In this document: positions 48,050 through 57,770 of the stretch, one piece after another
How the letters are laid out: each line of letters starts with the position of its first letter
Numbering within the stretch: the first letter of the stretch is position 1
Source: Prochlorococcus sp. AG-347-L02
GTDB lineage: Bacteria; Cyanobacteriota; Cyanobacteriia; PCC-6307; Cyanobiaceae
Length of the DNA stretch: 64,000 nucleotides
NCBI GenBank assembly: GCA_003281255.1
Contig: QCCL01000001.1
Coordinates: forward strand, 1 to 64,000
Direction of reading: 5' to 3'
Translations under genes and position numbers: made by a program
Notes under the pieces: generated by a model
The model's database searches: none
Seen by the model: the letters and a program-made list of their open reading frames with translations, nothing else
Told to the model about the DNA's origin: nothing

Positions 48050-49444
48050 TTGCAAGCAACTAATCCTATTTGGGCGGAAGTTCAACAATCACTCCAAAAA
48101 ACTTTAAGTAAGCCTTCATTTGAGACATGGATAAGGCCTGCTAAATTTAATTGTTTTGAAAATGGCTTATTAACTTTAATCGCCCCAAATACATTTTCTA
48201 GTGATTGGTTGAGAAAGAATTATTGTGAAACTATTGAAAAAGCTGCAAAGGAAATCTGCGGTCATGATGTAAAAGTTGTTTTTAAATCTGAAACGAATAC
48301 CAGCAGCGATTTAACAAATGAAGATAAACCTAACGAACAGAACGTTCATCATAAAACAAGATCTTTTTCTAGTAATAACCAAAATAATTCTTCAAAAAAT
48401 CAATTCAAAAATCCTAATGGTTTAAATTTACGCTACGTATTTAAAAGATTTGTTGTAGGTCCAAATAGTAGGTTGGCTCATGCCGCAGCTCTAGCCGTTG
48501 CCGAATCTCCTGGGAGAGAATTCAATCCATTATTTATTTGTGGAGGAGTAGGTCTTGGTAAGACTCATTTAATGCAAGCAATAGGTCATTATCGAGTAGA
48601 AATAGATCCAGAAGCAAAAGTTAAATATGTATCTACAGAGACTTTTACAAATGATGTTATTAGTGGCATTCGAAGAGACGGAATGACAGCTATTCGAGAT
48701 AAATATAGAAATGTAGATTTGATTTTAATAGACGATATACAGTTCTTAGAAGGCAAAGAGTATACACAAGAAGAATTCTTTCATACTTTTAACGCACTTC
48801 ACGAATCAGGAAGTCAAATAGTTATTGCAAGTGACAGACCACCAAATCAATTGTCAGGAATTCAAGAGAGATTGATTTCTAGGTTCTCAATGGGTATGAC
48901 CGCAGATATTCAACCACCTGACCTTGAGACGAGGACTGCCATCCTTCAAAAAAAGGCAGAACAAGAGAGGATGAGTCTTCCAAGAGATTTAATTCAATTT
49001 ATAGCAGGAAGATTCACTTCGAATATTCGAGAATTGGAAGGAGCATTTACTAGAGCTGTTGCATTTGCATCAATAACAGGCTTGCCAATGACAGTACAAT
49101 CAATTGCTCCAATGCTTGATCCTAATAGTGTTGGAGTAGTTGTTACTCCAAAACAAGTTATTAATAAAGTGTCAGATTTCTTTAAAGTTTCTGCTGATGA
49201 ATTGATCAGTTCAAGTAGGAGAAAACCAGTAAGTCAAGCTAGACAAATAGGTATGTATCTTATGAGACATGGTACGGATCTAAGCTTACCAAGAATTGGA
49301 GATGAGTTTGGGGGTAAGGACCATACAACAGTTATGTATGCTATTGAACAAGTTGAAAAAAAATTATCTATTGATCCAAATATTGCAAGTCAAGTTCAAA
49401 AAATAAGAGATTTACTTCAAATAGATTCAAGAAAAAATTTATAG
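48050..49444 (+). CDS. dnaA: Chromosomal replication initiator protein DnaA
   Basis: 464 aa from a TTG start (reading [15 protein letters not shown]). Domain I about 1-85, a Ser/Asn-rich linker to about 125, AAA+ domain with [10 protein letters not shown] and [12 protein letters not shown], and a C-terminal DNA-binding domain with the [11 protein letters not shown] helix. In Prochlorococcus dnaA is not next to dnaN, and no origin is evident here. Complete. Confidence 0.96.
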   Translation: MQATNPIWAEVQQSLQKTLSKPSFETWIRPAKFNCFENGLLTLIAPNTFSSDWLRKNYCETIEKAAKEICGHDVKVVFKSETNTSSDLTNEDKPNEQNVHHKTRSFSSNNQNNSSKNQFKNPNGLNLRYVFKRFVVGPNSRLAHAAALAVAESPGREFNPLFICGGVGLGKTHLMQAIGHYRVEIDPEAKVKYVSTETFTNDVISGIRRDGMTAIRDKYRNVDLILIDDIQFLEGKEYTQEEFFHTFNALHESGSQIVIASDRPPNQLSGIQERLISRFSMGMTADIQPPDLETRTAILQKKAEQERMSLPRDLIQFIAGRFTSNIRELEGAFTRAVAFASITGLPMTVQSIAPMLDPNSVGVVVTPKQVINKVSDFFKVSADELISSSRRKPVSQARQIGMYLMRHGTDLSLPRIGDEFGGKDHTTVMYAIEQVEKKLSIDPNIASQVQKIRDLLQIDSRKNL

Positions 49445-49449
49445 TTTTA

Positions 49450-50682
49450 CTAATAACTAGAAATGAAATTTATAGGATCTTGATCATATCTATGCCTGAA
49501 AGGTATCATATCTACTTCATTGATATCACTAAGCGATTCAATTTTATTTAATGATTGCCTTAATAACCTTGCTGAAATAATTGGCATATCTCTTGGAACT
49601 GAGATTCTATTTTTTAAGTATCTTAGAGAGATTCCTGAAAGTTTTTTAGGGATTAATACTTCACCTGTGATCATATGGCTCAAAGCTGATCTCAATGCTT
49701 CGTCAAAGGATTCTTTATTGTATGGGTTTACCTTTAATAAATTGTCTTTATGCTTTATCACTCTTTTAAGAGCAATTGTTGCATAATATTTTGGATCATA
49801 ACTTTGGTTTAATTCATAATTACCTAAACCCTCCCCAGTATCTATTAGCTTAGAGAAATTAATCTGTTGTTCATTACTTTCTTTATAGCATCCTCCCATT
49901 TGTGGGGGTAAATCATGAGAATGAGTATGAAAATCTCCTTGAGTGCCTCTATAAGCACTTGTCTCCTCAAAAAGGGTAAGCCAGTTATCTACATGACGGT
50001 AATTAGATCTTAAATTAAACCCTTTATAATAAATGAGTGAAGCATTCATTCTCTCCATATAGGGAATAAAAATTATATCTCCAACACCAGGTTCTATATC
50101 ACCCGAGTTAGAAACAGATGGATCAATAAACCCTGATTTTGAGCTACTTAAGATTTCATCGAGTTTAGAAATGGATTCTTTAAATCTTTTTTTTCTAAAA
50201 GAATTATCTATAAAATTAACGCTTTCTCGACAGAGCCAATTACACCAGGATCTGAAAATTTCTCTTTCTAACTTTCGAATTTTGAAAAGGTGACTAGATG
50301 TTATAAAAGATCCAAGTGCTCCAAATTCATTTTCTAAAAAAGCTATGATATCGTCGCTTTCAGTTATAACTTGCCCTTTAAATTCAATTGCAGGTAATTT
50401 CCCGGATCTGACTTTTTCAAGGAACCAACTTTCTTTTTGGCCGTAGCAAAACATATTTATTTTCTTGACTCTGTATGGAATTTTTTTAAATTCAAGCCAT
50501 AACCATATCTTCTGACAGTAAGGGCACCAAGAATGCCTATCCCTATAAAGGGTAACTAATACATCATTTTCACTATGTCCAAATAATCTTAAATTTGCGT
50601 AGGAATTATTTATACCATGGACTCTATCAAGAACTTCAACTTCAAATTTATTTAAATCATCCCATGTCAAAATCCCATTCAT
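49450..50682 (-). CDS. Glutathione S-transferase-like protein with CPYC motif
   Basis: 410 aa, much longer than a normal GST (about 220). The N-terminal thioredoxin-like domain has HSWCPYCQKIWLWLEFKKIPYR and GKLPAIEFKGQVITESDDI, as in omega-type GST and glutaredoxin. The remaining ~280 residues hold a GST-C-like helical domain and an extra C-terminal region with no clear match. It is convergent with dnaA and divergent from gor (52 bases), which fits a glutathione link. Activity (dehydroascorbate or glutathionyl reductase) is a guess. Confidence 0.75.
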   Translation of the reverse strand: MNGILTWDDLNKFEVEVLDRVHGINNSYANLRLFGHSENDVLVTLYRDRHSWCPYCQKIWLWLEFKKIPYRVKKINMFCYGQKESWFLEKVRSGKLPAIEFKGQVITESDDIIAFLENEFGALGSFITSSHLFKIRKLEREIFRSWCNWLCRESVNFIDNSFRKKRFKESISKLDEILSSSKSGFIDPSVSNSGDIEPGVGDIIFIPYMERMNASLIYYKGFNLRSNYRHVDNWLTLFEETSAYRGTQGDFHTHSHDLPPQMGGCYKESNEQQINFSKLIDTGEGLGNYELNQSYDPKYYATIALKRVIKHKDNLLKVNPYNKESFDEALRSALSHMITGEVLIPKKLSGISLRYLKNRISVPRDMPIISARLLRQSLNKIESLSDINEVDMIPFRHRYDQDPINFISSY

Positions 50683-50734
50683 TATTTGAATTAAAGCTAT
50701 AAACTAACGTTATAATAATTGATTAAAAAAAGTC

Positions 50735-52099
50735 TTGGAATTTGAATTTGATTTAATTGTTGTTGGCGCTGGATCTGGAGGACTCGCGGCGGCTAAACGT
50801 GCGGCTAGTTATGGAGCAAAAGTCGCAATCATAGAGGCAAATCAAATAGGAGGAACTTGCGTGATAAGGGGATGTGTTCCTAAGAAATTAATGGTTTATG
50901 CAGCTAAAAGTAAAAAAAATATGGATTCTTCTGAAGGATATGGATTAAAAAATGAAGGCATTAATTTTGAATCAAATATTTTGTTGAAGAATGTTAGAGA
51001 GGAGGTTTCTAGATTAAGTAATTTACATAGAAATTCTTTAAAAAAGTTGAATATAACTATTTTTGAAGGCTTAGGAAGATTTATTACTCAAAATGAATTA
51101 GAAATTATTTGTTCAAACACAAAGAAAATTAAAAAAAAAATAAGTTCAAAAAAAATTCTTATTTCAGTTGGAGGTAAACCAAAGAAATTAAATATTCCTG
51201 GGGTAGATTTGGCATGGACTAGTGATGATATTTTTGAATTAGAAAAGTTTCCCAAATCAATATTAATAGTAGGAGGTGGATATATTGCTTGTGAATTTGC
51301 TTCTATTTTCAGGAATTTAGGTACTGAAGTGACTCAATTAATTAGAGGTCAACATTTACTTAATGGTTTTGATGAGGATCTTTCTTCATGCCTAGAGGAA
51401 TCACCTACTTTTAATGAAATCAATATAATCTCGAACACTCAATTAAAGTCTATCAAGAAAGTAAATGGAAATCTGGAATCTGCCCTAGACTCGGGAGATA
51501 AACTCCTAACTAATAATATCCTTATTGCTACAGGAAGAGAACCAAATCTTTTGCCATTAAATTTAGATTTTTTAAATCTAAAGATGGATGGCCAATATTT
51601 AGATGTCAATGAACTTAATCAAACAAGCAATGCAAATATTTTTGCAGTTGGCGATATAATAAATAAGCCAAACTTAACTCCAGTAGCAATAGAACAAGGG
51701 AGAGTTTTTTCGGATAATTTTTTTAATGACCAAAAAAGAAAAGTAAATTATGAATTTATCCCTAAGGCAATTTTTACAATTCCGGAAATTTCAACAGTTG
51801 GCTTAAGTGAGAAAAGAGCTAAAGAGATTTACTCTGAAAAAAATATAAAAATTTTCAAATGCAAATTTACCCCTATGTCTAATACCTTTAAAAAGAATAA
51901 ATCAAAATGTATGTTGAAGATTGTAGTTCATAAGCTAACTGACAAAGTCCTAGGATGTCATATGTTTGGAGAAACATCGTCTGAGATTATTCAAATGGTA
52001 TCAATTTCATTAAATGCTGGGATAACAAAAAAAGACTTTGATATTACTATGGCTTTACACCCAACTATCTCAGAAGAATTTGTGACTATGTATGGATAA
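50735..52099 (+). CDS. gor: Glutathione reductase
   Basis: 454 aa from TTG. FAD-dependent flavoprotein reducing GSSG with NADPH. FAD motif VVGAGSGGLAAAKRAA; redox-active disulfide in GGTCVIRGCVPKKL (Cys45/Cys50 region); NADPH loop VGGGYIACEFASIF; the C-terminal HPT with the active-site base in ALHPTISEEF. It diverges from the GST-like gene. Convergent with the antiporter gene. Confidence 0.94.
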   Translation: MEFEFDLIVVGAGSGGLAAAKRAASYGAKVAIIEANQIGGTCVIRGCVPKKLMVYAAKSKKNMDSSEGYGLKNEGINFESNILLKNVREEVSRLSNLHRNSLKKLNITIFEGLGRFITQNELEIICSNTKKIKKKISSKKILISVGGKPKKLNIPGVDLAWTSDDIFELEKFPKSILIVGGGYIACEFASIFRNLGTEVTQLIRGQHLLNGFDEDLSSCLEESPTFNEINIISNTQLKSIKKVNGNLESALDSGDKLLTNNILIATGREPNLLPLNLDFLNLKMDGQYLDVNELNQTSNANIFAVGDIINKPNLTPVAIEQGRVFSDNFFNDQKRKVNYEFIPKAIFTIPEISTVGLSEKRAKEIYSEKNIKIFKCKFTPMSNTFKKNKSKCMLKIVVHKLTDKVLGCHMFGETSSEIIQMVSISLNAGITKKDFDITMALHPTISEEFVTMYG

Positions 52100-52101
52100 A
52101 A

Positions 52102-53181
52102 TTATGAATTAGAAAATTTTAATTTTTCTTGAACAATCAGAAATACTATAAGTAATGCAAAGTAAATAAATAAACCTATCCTTAATTCAGAAAGGAAGTT
52201 AAATCCATTCAGGAAAAGTATTTTATCGAGAATGTAGAAAATATAAAGATTAAGCAAAATAAATCCTTCAATTCTCGTGATTTTCCCTTTGCTCCAGAAA
52301 ATTGGTAAGCATGCAAAGGTAGTTAAAACCATAAAAGGCAAGTCAACTTTTATTAGACTCTGTTCAATTACTAAACCTTTAAATCCCGAAAAAATACTGC
52401 AACTTCCAAGGATTAAAAGTTGATTGAGTAAATTACTTCCTACTACATTCCCAATCGCAAGATCTGTTTTGCCTTTAAATGCAGCAATTATTGAAGTTAC
52501 TAATTCTGGTAAAGATGTCCCAGTTGCGACGATAGTTAAACCAATAACAATTTCATTTACACCCAAAAGAGTAGCGAGCGTTTGAGAACCATTTACTAAA
52601 ATATTTGAACCAAAGCTTAAAAGAAATATTCCCAATATTAACTTTAGTAAAATATTCATTTTCCCTTTGTAGTTATCTTTTAATTCTTCTATCTCTGGTT
52701 CTGCATCTTTTGTCTCCTCTCCTTTCTCATTAATGGTATTGATTTCCCATATTGTATTTAAGATTAAACAAAATATTAGAAATACCCCTGCTTGCAATGT
52801 TAATAAGCCTGTTGATGACATAGCCCAAACTGCACAAGAAATTGCCATTAAAAGAGGCACATCTCTTCTGACTATTCTGCTTTTTACTTTAAGAGGTGTT
52901 ATCAATGAGCTTATGCCCAAAACAACGAGAACATTAAAAATATTGCTTCCAATTACATTGCTTGCCGCAAGCGAATCACTGCCTTTTAAAATTGAACTCA
53001 AACTTACCAACAACTCGGGAGAGCTTGTTCCAAGAGAAACAACTGTCAAACCAATTACTATTTGAGGTATTCCTAAAATTAAAGATAAAAATATGGCTCC
53101 TTGAATAAAGAACTCTCCTCCAGCAAAAAGTAGAACTACGCCTAAAAATATTTCTATTATTGGGAATAAAAAATCACTCAT
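52102..53181 (-). CDS. CaCA-family Ca2+/cation antiporter
   Basis: 359 aa, about ten membrane segments in two inverted halves. The two alpha-repeats are plain: GLTVVSLGTSSPELLVSL and GLTIVATGTSLPELVTSI, with the acidic ion-binding residue in each. A charged loop (about 150-170) separates the halves. Exchanges Na+ or H+ for Ca2+. Of the YrbG-like subgroup. Two bases after the end of gor on the other strand. Confidence 0.9.
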   Translation of the reverse strand: MSDFLFPIIEIFLGVVLLFAGGEFFIQGAIFLSLILGIPQIVIGLTVVSLGTSSPELLVSLSSILKGSDSLAASNVIGSNIFNVLVVLGISSLITPLKVKSRIVRRDVPLLMAISCAVWAMSSTGLLTLQAGVFLIFCLILNTIWEINTINEKGEETKDAEPEIEELKDNYKGKMNILLKLILGIFLLSFGSNILVNGSQTLATLLGVNEIVIGLTIVATGTSLPELVTSIIAAFKGKTDLAIGNVVGSNLLNQLLILGSCSIFSGFKGLVIEQSLIKVDLPFMVLTTFACLPIFWSKGKITRIEGFILLNLYIFYILDKILFLNGFNFLSELRIGLFIYFALLIVFLIVQEKLKFSNS

Positions 53182-53299
53182 ATTTAGGATTTAATTTAGA
53201 TAATAAAAATTTTCATAATTGGTTAATAACTATCCTCGAATATCTATAATTTATTGTCAATTTTTATTTGCTGTTAAAATTGACTAAATAGAAAAAATT

Positions 53300-54349
53300 T
53301 TGAAGACTTTAAACATAATAAAACCTGATGATTGGCATTTACATTTAAGAGAAGGTCTTGTATTAAAAAATATCATTCAGTTTACTTCGGAATATTTTGG
53401 AAGAGCTATTGTTATGCCAAATACTAAAAGTCCCATAACATCAATCAATAGGGCTATTTCTTATAGGAAATCTATTGTTGAAGCGCTACCAGAAAATTCT
53501 AAGTTTGAACCATTAATGACAATTTATCTTACAGATGACACTGATAAAGGAGAACTAATTAATGGTTTTAAAAATAATGTTTTTTTTGCAGCAAAATTAT
53601 ATCCTGCTAATGCCACAACAAATTCCAGCCATGGAGTTAGGAAAATAGAAAATCTATATAAGATCTTTGAATTAATGCAAGATTCTGGAATGCCTCTTTT
53701 AATTCATGGGGAAGTGACTGATTCTGAAGTAGATGTATTCGATAGAGAAGAAGTTTTTATAGATAAAGAACTTTCTCAAATAACCAAAAGATTTCCAAAA
53801 TTAAAAATTGTTCTAGAACATATAACCACCTCTTACGCAGTGGATTTTGTGCAAGAAAATAATATTGGGGCTACTATTACTCCGCATCATTTGCATATAA
53901 ATAGAAATGCAATGTTTTTTGGAGGTTTAAATAGTGATTTTTACTGCTTACCAGTTGCTAAGAGGGAAAATAATAGACTCGCTTTAAGGAGAGCGGCAAC
54001 AAGTGGGAAAAAATGTTTTTTCTTGGGTACTGACTCTGCTCCACACCTTAGGAAGTGGAAGGCTTTTTGTGGATGTGCAGGCATTTTTAATTCCCCAGTA
54101 GCAATAGAAAGCTACTTAACAGTTTTCGAAGAGGAGGATGCTCTAGATAATTTTGAAAAGTTTGCAAGTTTGAATGGCCCTAATTTTTATAATGTCCCAC
54201 CAAATAAAGAAAAATTAAAAATAGTTTCTAGACCTAACAAAATTAAAGAATATTTTGATGTTGTTGAAGAAAAAAATATTGTCGGGCAAATAAAACCATT
54301 TCATGCAGGAGAAACTTTACAATGGCAAGTAGAAGGAATAGTAAATTAA
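53300..54349 (+). CDS. pyrC: Dihydroorotase
   Basis: 349 aa from TTG, type II (E. coli PyrC-like). Third step of pyrimidine synthesis. Zinc site DDWHLHLREG; carboxylated-lysine segment FAAKLYPANATTNSSHGV; HGEV; LEHITT; and the catalytic aspartate in GTDSAPHLRKWK. Complete. It is followed by tRNA-Leu. Confidence 0.95.
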   Translation: MKTLNIIKPDDWHLHLREGLVLKNIIQFTSEYFGRAIVMPNTKSPITSINRAISYRKSIVEALPENSKFEPLMTIYLTDDTDKGELINGFKNNVFFAAKLYPANATTNSSHGVRKIENLYKIFELMQDSGMPLLIHGEVTDSEVDVFDREEVFIDKELSQITKRFPKLKIVLEHITTSYAVDFVQENNIGATITPHHLHINRNAMFFGGLNSDFYCLPVAKRENNRLALRRAATSGKKCFFLGTDSAPHLRKWKAFCGCAGIFNSPVAIESYLTVFEEEDALDNFEKFASLNGPNFYNVPPNKEKLKIVSRPNKIKEYFDVVEEKNIVGQIKPFHAGETLQWQVEGIVN

Positions 54350-54448
54350 AAAATTAGATTTAATCTGACAATTAAAAGTGTAAATATTCCAATTTTTTTT
54401 GGTTAAATGGGTTACTTTCAGCTACGATTAGAAAGCATAAATTCCTTT

Positions 54449-54534
54449 GGGAGTGTGGCGGAATTGGTAGACGCGCCGGACTTAAAATCCGTCGAGCGAT
54501 TTAGCTCGTGGGGGTTCAAGTCCCCCCACTCCCA
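54449..54534 (+). tRNA. trnL-UAA: tRNA-Leu(UAA), intronless
   Basis: The acceptor GGGAGTG pairs with CACTCCC (54527-54533) plus discriminator A; D-arm with GGTAGAC; anticodon loop CTTAAAA with TAA at 54483-54485; a long variable arm closed by CGAGC/GCTCG (class II); and T-arm GGGGGTTCAAGTCCCCC. No CCA is encoded. The anticodon stem closes with a C-T mismatch. The group I intron carried here by many cyanobacteria is absent. Confidence 0.97.
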
Positions 54535-54612
54535 TTATTCAATAATTTATTTTTAGTTCTGACGATAACTTCCAATAATTGTTATGTTTTAACTAAGCAA
54601 CCATCAACTAAA

Positions 54613-54846
54613 ATGGAAAGTTTTTTCAATAATTCATTCGCTACTTTAATTGCCTATGTCGGAATTATTTCTACCTATTTATTGGTTATCCCATTGTTAC
54701 TATTTTACTGGATGAATAATAGATGGAATATTATGGGCAAATTTGAAAGATTAGGAATTTATGGCCTTGTATTTCTTTTCTTTCCAGGTTTAATTTTATT
54801 TTCTCCTTTTTTAAATCTTAGACTAAAAGGAAGTGGTAAAGGGTAA
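54613..54846 (+). CDS. ndhL: NDH-1 complex subunit L
   Basis: 77 aa from ATG 54613 ([17 protein letters not shown]); the frame upstream runs back into the tRNA and is ignored. Two membrane helices (about 10-33 and 44-65) joined by FYWMNNRWN, as in the cyanobacterial and plastid NdhL that belongs to the photosynthetic NDH-1 complex (cyclic electron flow and respiration). It is followed by the DUF3007 gene after four bases, and then trpA, an order found in many cyanobacteria. Confidence 0.92.
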   Translation: MESFFNNSFATLIAYVGIISTYLLVIPLLLFYWMNNRWNIMGKFERLGIYGLVFLFFPGLILFSPFLNLRLKGSGKG

Positions 54847-54850
54847 ATAA

Positions 54851-55171
54851 TTGACTAAAGGAAAAGTTATACAAATAGGTTTATTTATTTCATTAATAGG
54901 ATTAATTAGTTATAAATTTGCACCGCAAATTGGTATCGATAATTTAACAGCCACTACTCTATCAAGTTGTATCTTGATTTTGATTGTTATTACTTGGGTA
55001 ACATCTTATGTTTATAGAGTTGTAAATGGGAAAATGACTTTTATGGAACAGAGGAAGCGTTATAGAAAAGAGTATGAAAAAGTTGTTAATGATAAACTAG
55101 AAACCAAATTCAACTCATTGTCAAAGGAAGAGCAGCAAAAACTTATGGAAGATTTAGAGAAAAATTCATAA
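54851..55171 (+). CDS. DUF3007 membrane protein
   Basis: 106 aa from TTG. Two membrane helices (about 7-23 and 40-57), then a strongly basic-acidic tail with MEQRKRYRKEYEKVVNDK, and LSKEEQQKLMEDLEK. Matches the cyanobacterial DUF3007 family by pattern. Function unknown; its constant place after ndhL suggests an NDH-1 assembly or thylakoid role. Confidence 0.8.
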   Translation: MTKGKVIQIGLFISLIGLISYKFAPQIGIDNLTATTLSSCILILIVITWVTSYVYRVVNGKMTFMEQRKRYRKEYEKVVNDKLETKFNSLSKEEQQKLMEDLEKNS

Positions 55172-55199
55172 ATTTTTCATAGAAAAATATCTAAAAATT

Positions 55200-56042
55200 A
55201 TGAAAGATAACAAAATGCAAATTACTAAAAATGAATCTTTATCTAAGGTAGATGAGATGTTTTGTGAGTTAAAAAATAAAAAAAAATTTGCTTTAATGCC
55301 TTTTATAATGGCTGGGGATCCCAATATTGAAATAACGTCTGAGATCTTATTAAAGTTACAAGAAAATGGGGCTGACCTTATTGAATTAGGTATCCCGTAT
55401 AGTGATCCACTTGCAGATGGACCTGTTATTCAAGTGGCGGCCTCTCGCGCCTTAAAGTCAGGTACTAGCCTAAGAAAGGTAATTAAACTTTTAGAGTCTT
55501 TAAAAGGTAAATTAAATATTCCCATCATCCTTTTTTCTTACTTGAATCCATTACTATGTTTTGGCTTTGAAAGGTTTTGCGAGATGGCATCTGATGCTGG
55601 AGTTTCTGGACTAATAGTTCCTGACCTCCCTTTGGAGGAAGCTTATAAATTTTCTAAAATAGTTAGTAACCATTCTATGGACTTAATTCTATTGGTAGCG
55701 CCAACTACTCCTTTTGACAGAATGAAACAAATATCAAATCATACAAAAGGCTTTACTTATTTAGTAAGTGTTACAGGTGTCACTGGTGAGAGAAACAAAA
55801 TGGAAAATAGAGTGGAAAATCTTATTGCTAAATTAAAAGATGTAAATAACAATCCAATTGCTGTTGGTTTTGGAATATCAACTCCAGAACATGTTAATAA
55901 AGTTCGTGAGTGGGGAGCAGATGGCGTAATTATTGGGAGTGCATTTGTAAAACGAATCTCGAGCTCAAGTGAAAAAGATGTTGTCGATCATGTTGGTGAG
56001 TTTTGTAAAGAAATGCGTTTAGCTGCTGATCAAAAAAAATAA
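55200..56042 (+). CDS. trpA: Tryptophan synthase alpha chain
   Basis: 280 aa (an internal ATG at 55215 is possible). Converts indole-3-glycerol phosphate to indole and G3P. Catalytic Glu in DLIELGIPYSDPLADGPVIQ and Asp in GLIVPDLPLEEA; phosphate site VGFGISTPEH and ADGVIIGSAFVKR. Complete TIM barrel. 28 bases after the DUF3007 gene. Confidence 0.95.
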   Translation: MKDNKMQITKNESLSKVDEMFCELKNKKKFALMPFIMAGDPNIEITSEILLKLQENGADLIELGIPYSDPLADGPVIQVAASRALKSGTSLRKVIKLLESLKGKLNIPIILFSYLNPLLCFGFERFCEMASDAGVSGLIVPDLPLEEAYKFSKIVSNHSMDLILLVAPTTPFDRMKQISNHTKGFTYLVSVTGVTGERNKMENRVENLIAKLKDVNNNPIAVGFGISTPEHVNKVREWGADGVIIGSAFVKRISSSSEKDVVDHVGEFCKEMRLAADQKK

Positions 56043-56124
56043 ATACAAAGATAATTTATTAATTAAAAGAATTATTTATAGAAAATTAATTAAAAATGTT
56101 ATGACCAATTTATTTTTGTTGTCT

Positions 56125-56481
56125 TTATGATTCTTCTGTAGGTAATAATCTAATTTGTTTTCTTCCAAGCTTAATTTCGAATTCATCACCTGCTTTTAAA
56201 TCAAGAAGTGCTGTATATGCTTTCCCAATAAGAAGATTTCCATTGCCTTGAACTGTGGCGATATAACTAAGTTTTCTTCCACCTTTTCCAATACCTGCAA
56301 CTCCAGAATCACCAAGATTAACCCCTTTTGCTTCTAAAAGTGCTTCATAAAATGCGGTAAAGTTTAAGCGTTCACCTCCGTTTTTCTTAGTGGAAACATA
56401 TCCACAGGCGCGAACTAGGTCAGATTTGCTAACATCACCAAGTTCTTTAACTTTTGCAAGGAGATCGCTACCAGTTAGCAT
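56125..56481 (-). CDS. cyAbrB-type transcriptional regulator
   Basis: 118 aa. Cyanobacterial AbrB: a helical N-terminal part (LTGSDLLAKVKELGDVSKSDLVRACGY) and a C-terminal AbrB-like swapped-hairpin domain with IKLGRKQIRLLP. These regulators affect carbon and nitrogen metabolism in other cyanobacteria. It converges with trpA and diverges from the YciI-like gene. A 97-base gap separates it from that gene. Confidence 0.88.
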   Translation of the reverse strand: MLTGSDLLAKVKELGDVSKSDLVRACGYVSTKKNGGERLNFTAFYEALLEAKGVNLGDSGVAGIGKGGRKLSYIATVQGNGNLLIGKAYTALLDLKAGDEFEIKLGRKQIRLLPTEES

Positions 56482-56578
56482 AATTAATTAAAAGAAAGTT
56501 GTATTAAATAACATAGCAATCTGCGTGTAATATATGCAATTATTAAGTATCTATTCATTCTATTATTTATATTTAAAA

Positions 56579-56848
56579 ATGGAAAAGTTTGTAGTTTTTG
56601 GAAGGTACTGTGAAGATGCAATTATTAAAAGGGAACCATTTCGAGAACAACATCTTAGGAGACTTAAAAACTTAAAAGATAGCGATATTTTAGTTACATT
56701 AGGGCCAACAAAATGTACCAAATATTTGTTTGGAATTTTTAATGCTAATGATGTAAACGAGTTAAAAGTTCTTATTGAGGAGGATATATATTGGGAAAAA
56801 GGTATATGGATTAATTATGATATTTACCCATGGATTCAAGCATTTTAA
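56579..56848 (+). CDS. YciI-like small protein
   Basis: 89 aa from ATG 56579 (MEKFVVFGRYCEDAIIKREPF); the 15-codon upstream extension is A+T-rich and not conserved. The ferredoxin-like YCII fold is suggested by REQHLRRLKNLKDSDILVTLGPT, with the family histidine in REQH, and by WINYDIYPWIQAF at the end. Activity unknown. Confidence 0.75.
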   Translation: MEKFVVFGRYCEDAIIKREPFREQHLRRLKNLKDSDILVTLGPTKCTKYLFGIFNANDVNELKVLIEEDIYWEKGIWINYDIYPWIQAF

Positions 56849-57043
56849 ATATGATTTATGAAAAAATTTAGTAATTATTAACTATTTATTAAAAGCGTTA
56901 ATTTAGCTTAAAAATTACATAATATTTTTGCTTTAATATTTCAATTATTTATCTTATTTAGGAGTTCAAACGATATTTATTTAGACGTTAGTTTTAAGAG
57001 GTTATATAATTTTTAATTAAAAATATATTATTTTAAATAATAT
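56849..57043. other. A/T-only inverted repeat in a 195-base gap
   Basis: No gene seen. ATATTATTT and AAATAATAT (57025-57043) form a perfect 9-bp dyad around one T, directly beside the stop of the HTH gene at 57044. It may be a weak terminator or just A/T-rich coincidence. Confidence 0.35.
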
Positions 57044-57364
57044 TTATTTACTAGTATCTTGATTTATCTGGTTTACTAATGAGTCGATATCTAATTGATT
57101 ATATGGTGGTGTTTGTTTTGTTTCTAGATAATCGTTCTTGATATTGTTTAACCATTTTTGCTCAATCTTTATAAGATTTTTTGCAATATTGAACATGCCG
57201 CCTTTTTTATATAATTCTTTAATTTTGAGAATAATCTCGGAGGTTCTACTCGATTTAATATTTAATTCATTTGCTAAGTCTTTTTGGGTAAATCCATGCG
57301 TTTTTAACCAATCTTTAATGAAGGAGACGAGTTCTTTTTCTTCTTGTATAGATAATTTACTCAT
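57044..57364 (-). CDS. Helix-turn-helix protein
   Basis: 106 aa. The N-terminal segment LKTHGFTQKDLANELNIKSSRTSEII (in part) is an Xre-type HTH. The rest is helical and Lys/Asn-rich. Its ATG follows the stop of the DUF1232 gene with no gap. Probably a DNA-binding regulator of unknown target; not a toxin-antitoxin pair by any evidence seen. Confidence 0.65.
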   Translation of the reverse strand: MSKLSIQEEKELVSFIKDWLKTHGFTQKDLANELNIKSSRTSEIILKIKELYKKGGMFNIAKNLIKIEQKWLNNIKNDYLETKQTPPYNQLDIDSLVNQINQDTSK

Positions 57365-57733
57365 TCAATAAAAAGGAAATAACTTATTAAGCTTATTTTC
57401 TGCTCTTGCTCTTATTGAAGGAGTCATGTATTTGCTCCATATACTGAGTACTGCTGTGAGGGCTACAAAATCATCACTAAAACCAACTAAAGGCATAAAG
57501 TCAGGGAAAAGATCAAATGGCATAATCAAATATGCTAAGGCAGCCATTAATGAAACTCTCACTTGTGCAGGAGTATAAGGATCTAATGTCATCTCCAAAA
57601 CTTCTAAGGCAGGCTTGGCAATTGTTCTTCCCGCTTTAATAAGAATCTTTATAATGATATTTTCATCAAATGTTGAACTTTCTAAAACTTCAGCATCATA
57701 GATTTTTTCTTGAGTTTTGTAATTCTCTTTCAT
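57365..57733 (-). CDS. DUF1232 (YkvA-like) membrane-associated protein
   Basis: 122 aa. The family core is YTPAQVRVSLMAALAYLIMPFDLFPDFMPLVGFSDDF (split as YLIMPFDLFPDFMP and GFSDDF), found in small proteins with two amphipathic helices. Its N-terminal 50 residues are variable. Function unknown. Co-directional with the downstream HTH gene. Confidence 0.82.
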   Translation of the reverse strand: MKENYKTQEKIYDAEVLESSTFDENIIIKILIKAGRTIAKPALEVLEMTLDPYTPAQVRVSLMAALAYLIMPFDLFPDFMPLVGFSDDFVALTAVLSIWSKYMTPSIRARAENKLNKLFPFY

Positions 57734-57770
57734 CCTAATAAATGAAATTTAAATATTTTTAATGAAATTT

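Noticed and set aside
54508-54612. Longer ndhL reading through the tRNA
   Set aside because: It begins inside tRNA-Leu; NdhL starts at ATG 54613 with the normal 77 aa.
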